Shown piece after piece: positions 59,882 to 61,118 of a DNA stretch of 61,118 bases (position 1 is its first letter; each line of letters begins with the position of its first letter). Below the pieces are notes generated by a model that was given only the letters and a program-made list of their open reading frames with translations, was not told the DNA's origin and did not search any database. Both the position numbers and the translations under genes were made by a program. Source of the DNA: DATGEP01 sp035310125 (lineage in GTDB: Bacteria > Chloroflexota > Ktedonobacteria > Ktedonobacterales > JADMIN01); NCBI GenBank assembly GCA_035310125.1, contig DATGEP010000135.1, positions 1 through 61,118 on the forward strand. Reading direction: 5' to 3'.

Positions 59882-60901
59882 ATGGCAAACGCCGGCTGGG
59901 GGTATGGACGCCCGGCTGACACGGACACAGGGATTCTACAGGTTCTCACAGGCTTCATCACCCAGGGCGGCCAATTGTACGGCGCTCGTCGCTGGGCGGA
60001 GAATCCCTTGACGCTCACACATGTGCGCTGGCAGGGACCAGGAGGCGCCGCTGTCGAGGCGTTTCGGCGTCCCGATATTGATGACAATGGTTTCGATAGC
60101 GAGCGGCAGGTGTGGGTGCAGCTTGCATTGACTGTTCCGACGAACTATGCTACGTCATCGGGCGCCGACGCGCCGTGGCTCCCTCTGGACGTTGGACGAG
60201 AGAAGGCGCTGGAATGGGGACAGGCGCTCCGGCAGGCGCGCATCAGTCGCCAAACGCCGGGACACCAGTCCTACAGCGGTGGCTCACTTTCGATGCCGCG
60301 CATGCCGGTCATGGAAACCCGCGGGCAGCGCCAGCCCGGCGCGCCATTTAGCACGCCTCCTTACGCGGGGACGCGTGGCCAGCCAAGCCACCCGAGCTAT
60401 ACCGCACCGCGTCCTTCGGTCCCGTCCACGCCGGTGCCGGTGGATATGGAGCCGACGATGCAATACTCGACGGCCACCAATGCCCGGTTTCCCGCGAACG
60501 GTGAAGATCGCCAATTCACCAATAGCTGGCAGCGCAGGCAACTGGATGCGCCGGAAGTTGCCGTGGTGCCGTGTGTGGATGTCGAGCTCCCTCCGGCAAT
60601 GCCTGGGGTCGTTGCAACCGACTACCGCAGAGATTTCGCCCGTGATGTAGCCATGCACTTCACGAGAGCCGCACGAGCCATTCCGCAGGTGCGCGAAGTA
60701 CGTGGCTGGATGCGCGGCGACCATATGGTGCTGGCGGCGCGCTTTGTGGTCGCGGCAGGTAATCGCGCGCCTACCCGCGCAGAGATGGATGGTGCGGCGC
60801 AAATTCTGGCGGATAGCCTTGCGCAACGCACGCTTCCATATGTGCGGCTCGGCTTTGCCGACCCTGGTGAGTGGGTACAGGGAGCGGCGCTCCCTGAGTA
60901 G
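59882..60901 (+). CDS. Unrecognised protein with two domains and a Pro/Ser-rich linker
   Basis: A 339-residue protein I do not recognise. Residues 1-130 look like a folded domain rich in Trp, Gly and beta strands (GILQVLTGFITQGGQLYGARRW, then VWVQLALTVPTNYA). Residues 130-215 form a low-complexity Pro/Ser/Thr/Gly linker. Residues 220-339 form a second domain (VVPCVDVELPPAMPGVV, then FARDVAMHFTRAARAIPQVREVRGW). No signal peptide or membrane segment. GGAGG lies five bases before the ATG, supporting this start over the upstream ATG at 59837. It follows the PP2C gene with its own promoter. Confidence 0.65.
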   Translation: MANAGWGYGRPADTDTGILQVLTGFITQGGQLYGARRWAENPLTLTHVRWQGPGGAAVEAFRRPDIDDNGFDSERQVWVQLALTVPTNYATSSGADAPWLPLDVGREKALEWGQALRQARISRQTPGHQSYSGGSLSMPRMPVMETRGQRQPGAPFSTPPYAGTRGQPSHPSYTAPRPSVPSTPVPVDMEPTMQYSTATNARFPANGEDRQFTNSWQRRQLDAPEVAVVPCVDVELPPAMPGVVATDYRRDFARDVAMHFTRAARAIPQVREVRGWMRGDHMVLAARFVVAAGNRAPTRAEMDGAAQILADSLAQRTLPYVRLGFADPGEWVQGAALPE

Positions 60902-60934
60902 GGGCGTATTGCTCGCCTGATCCTTGAAAACCTG

Positions 60935-60976
60935 GAGCAACGCGCCGGTCCCTCGCGAGGGACCGGCGCGTTGCTC
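60935..60976. terminator. 42-nt perfect palindrome between convergent genes
   Basis: Two 21-nt arms without any mismatch and no loop bases beyond the centre, 34 nt after the stop codon of the preceding gene and 9 nt before that of the next convergent gene. It fits a bidirectional terminator, followed by ACTTTCC. Confidence 0.65.
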
Positions 60977-60984
60977 ACTTTCCG

Positions 60985-61118
60985 CTACCAGCCAGTAGAG
61001 CTAGCGGCGCCTTCGCCGGTGCGCTCAGGAGTCTGCCCTGGGAAAGGCCGCGGCGCGACAGGAACAGGTGTGCTGACAACGACGTCGCCGGCGAAGCGCG
61101 TGCGCACGACCCAGGTGA
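60985..61118 (-). CDS. C-terminal end of an unrecognised protein (partial)
   Basis: The last 43 codons of a leftward gene that begins beyond the window. It reads TWVVRTRFAGDVVVSTPVPV, then a Pro/Gly/Thr-rich tail ending SSTGW. The only frame on this strand open to the edge with a terminator positioned behind it. Nothing can be said about function. Confidence 0.4.
   Translation of the reverse strand, partial: TWVVRTRFAGDVVVSTPVPVAPRPFPGQTPERTGEGAASSTGW

Noticed and set aside
1..61118. tRNA, rRNA or insertion-sequence genes
   Set aside because: I looked in the larger spacers and found no tRNA-like cloverleaf with a T-loop motif, no rRNA sequence and no transposase. A tRNAscan search could still find something missed by eye.

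Overview
The window reads as ordinary bacterial chromosome: G+C-rich, densely coded on both strands, with no phage, conjugation or insertion-sequence genes and no rRNA or tRNA that I could see. The gene mix suggests a soil or heat-tolerant member of the Chloroflexota, possibly Ktedonobacteria or a relative. It includes a secreted S53 peptidase, several DinB-fold proteins, menaquinone genes, a short class I-type xylose isomerase, a prkA-yhbH-spoVR operon, receptor-like kinase and phosphatase proteins, and many short palindromic intergenic repeats. That placement is an inference from gene content; no marker gene settles it.

Left third (1-20450): the first codons of an FHA-like protein, a secreted S53 peptidase, an acyl-CoA synthetase, an acyl-CoA dehydrogenase-like protein, an M19 dipeptidase, a methyltransferase and urocanate hydratase. 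Next come two neighbouring DinB-fold proteins set among repeats, an aquaporin-family channel, and a two-component pair in which the response regulator overlaps its membrane histidine kinase by 4 nt. Methionine aminopeptidase, an ornithine cyclodeaminase-family enzyme, a HicB/DinB-like fusion and small membrane proteins follow.

Middle (20600-45320): a PflX-type radical SAM protein, then polyprenyl diphosphate synthase with the menaquinone methyltransferase MenG. A large pseudokinase with a membrane segment and an extracytoplasmic solute-binding domain follows. After it lie a CPBP protease, a DUF1684 protein, a cysteine-rich secreted protein, rbfA with an NrnA-like phosphoesterase, a cupin, a tetR/NAD(P)-binding pair with a visible operator region, 1-pyrroline-5-carboxylate dehydrogenase, a small-molecule phosphotransferase, a DEAD-box helicase, rplS, rnhB, and xylA-xylB with a decayed M19 dipeptidase fragment between them. 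A free-standing ClpX-type zinc finger and a YbjQ protein close this part.

Right third (45324-61118): a gene-poor kilobase precedes prkA-yhbH-spoVR. prkA carries a 451-residue intein and spoVR a different 408-residue intein, both inserted at conserved positions, so two of the three proteins of this stress/sporulation-type operon must splice to mature. A phosphate transporter with its DUF47 partner, a histidine-containing membrane-anchored protein, a transmembrane PP2C phosphatase with a protease-like but apparently inactive outer domain, and an unrecognised protein complete the window. The most notable items are the doubly intein-bearing operon, the pseudokinase-receptor fusion, the receptor phosphatase, the M19 relic in the xyl locus, and two families of short intergenic repeats.
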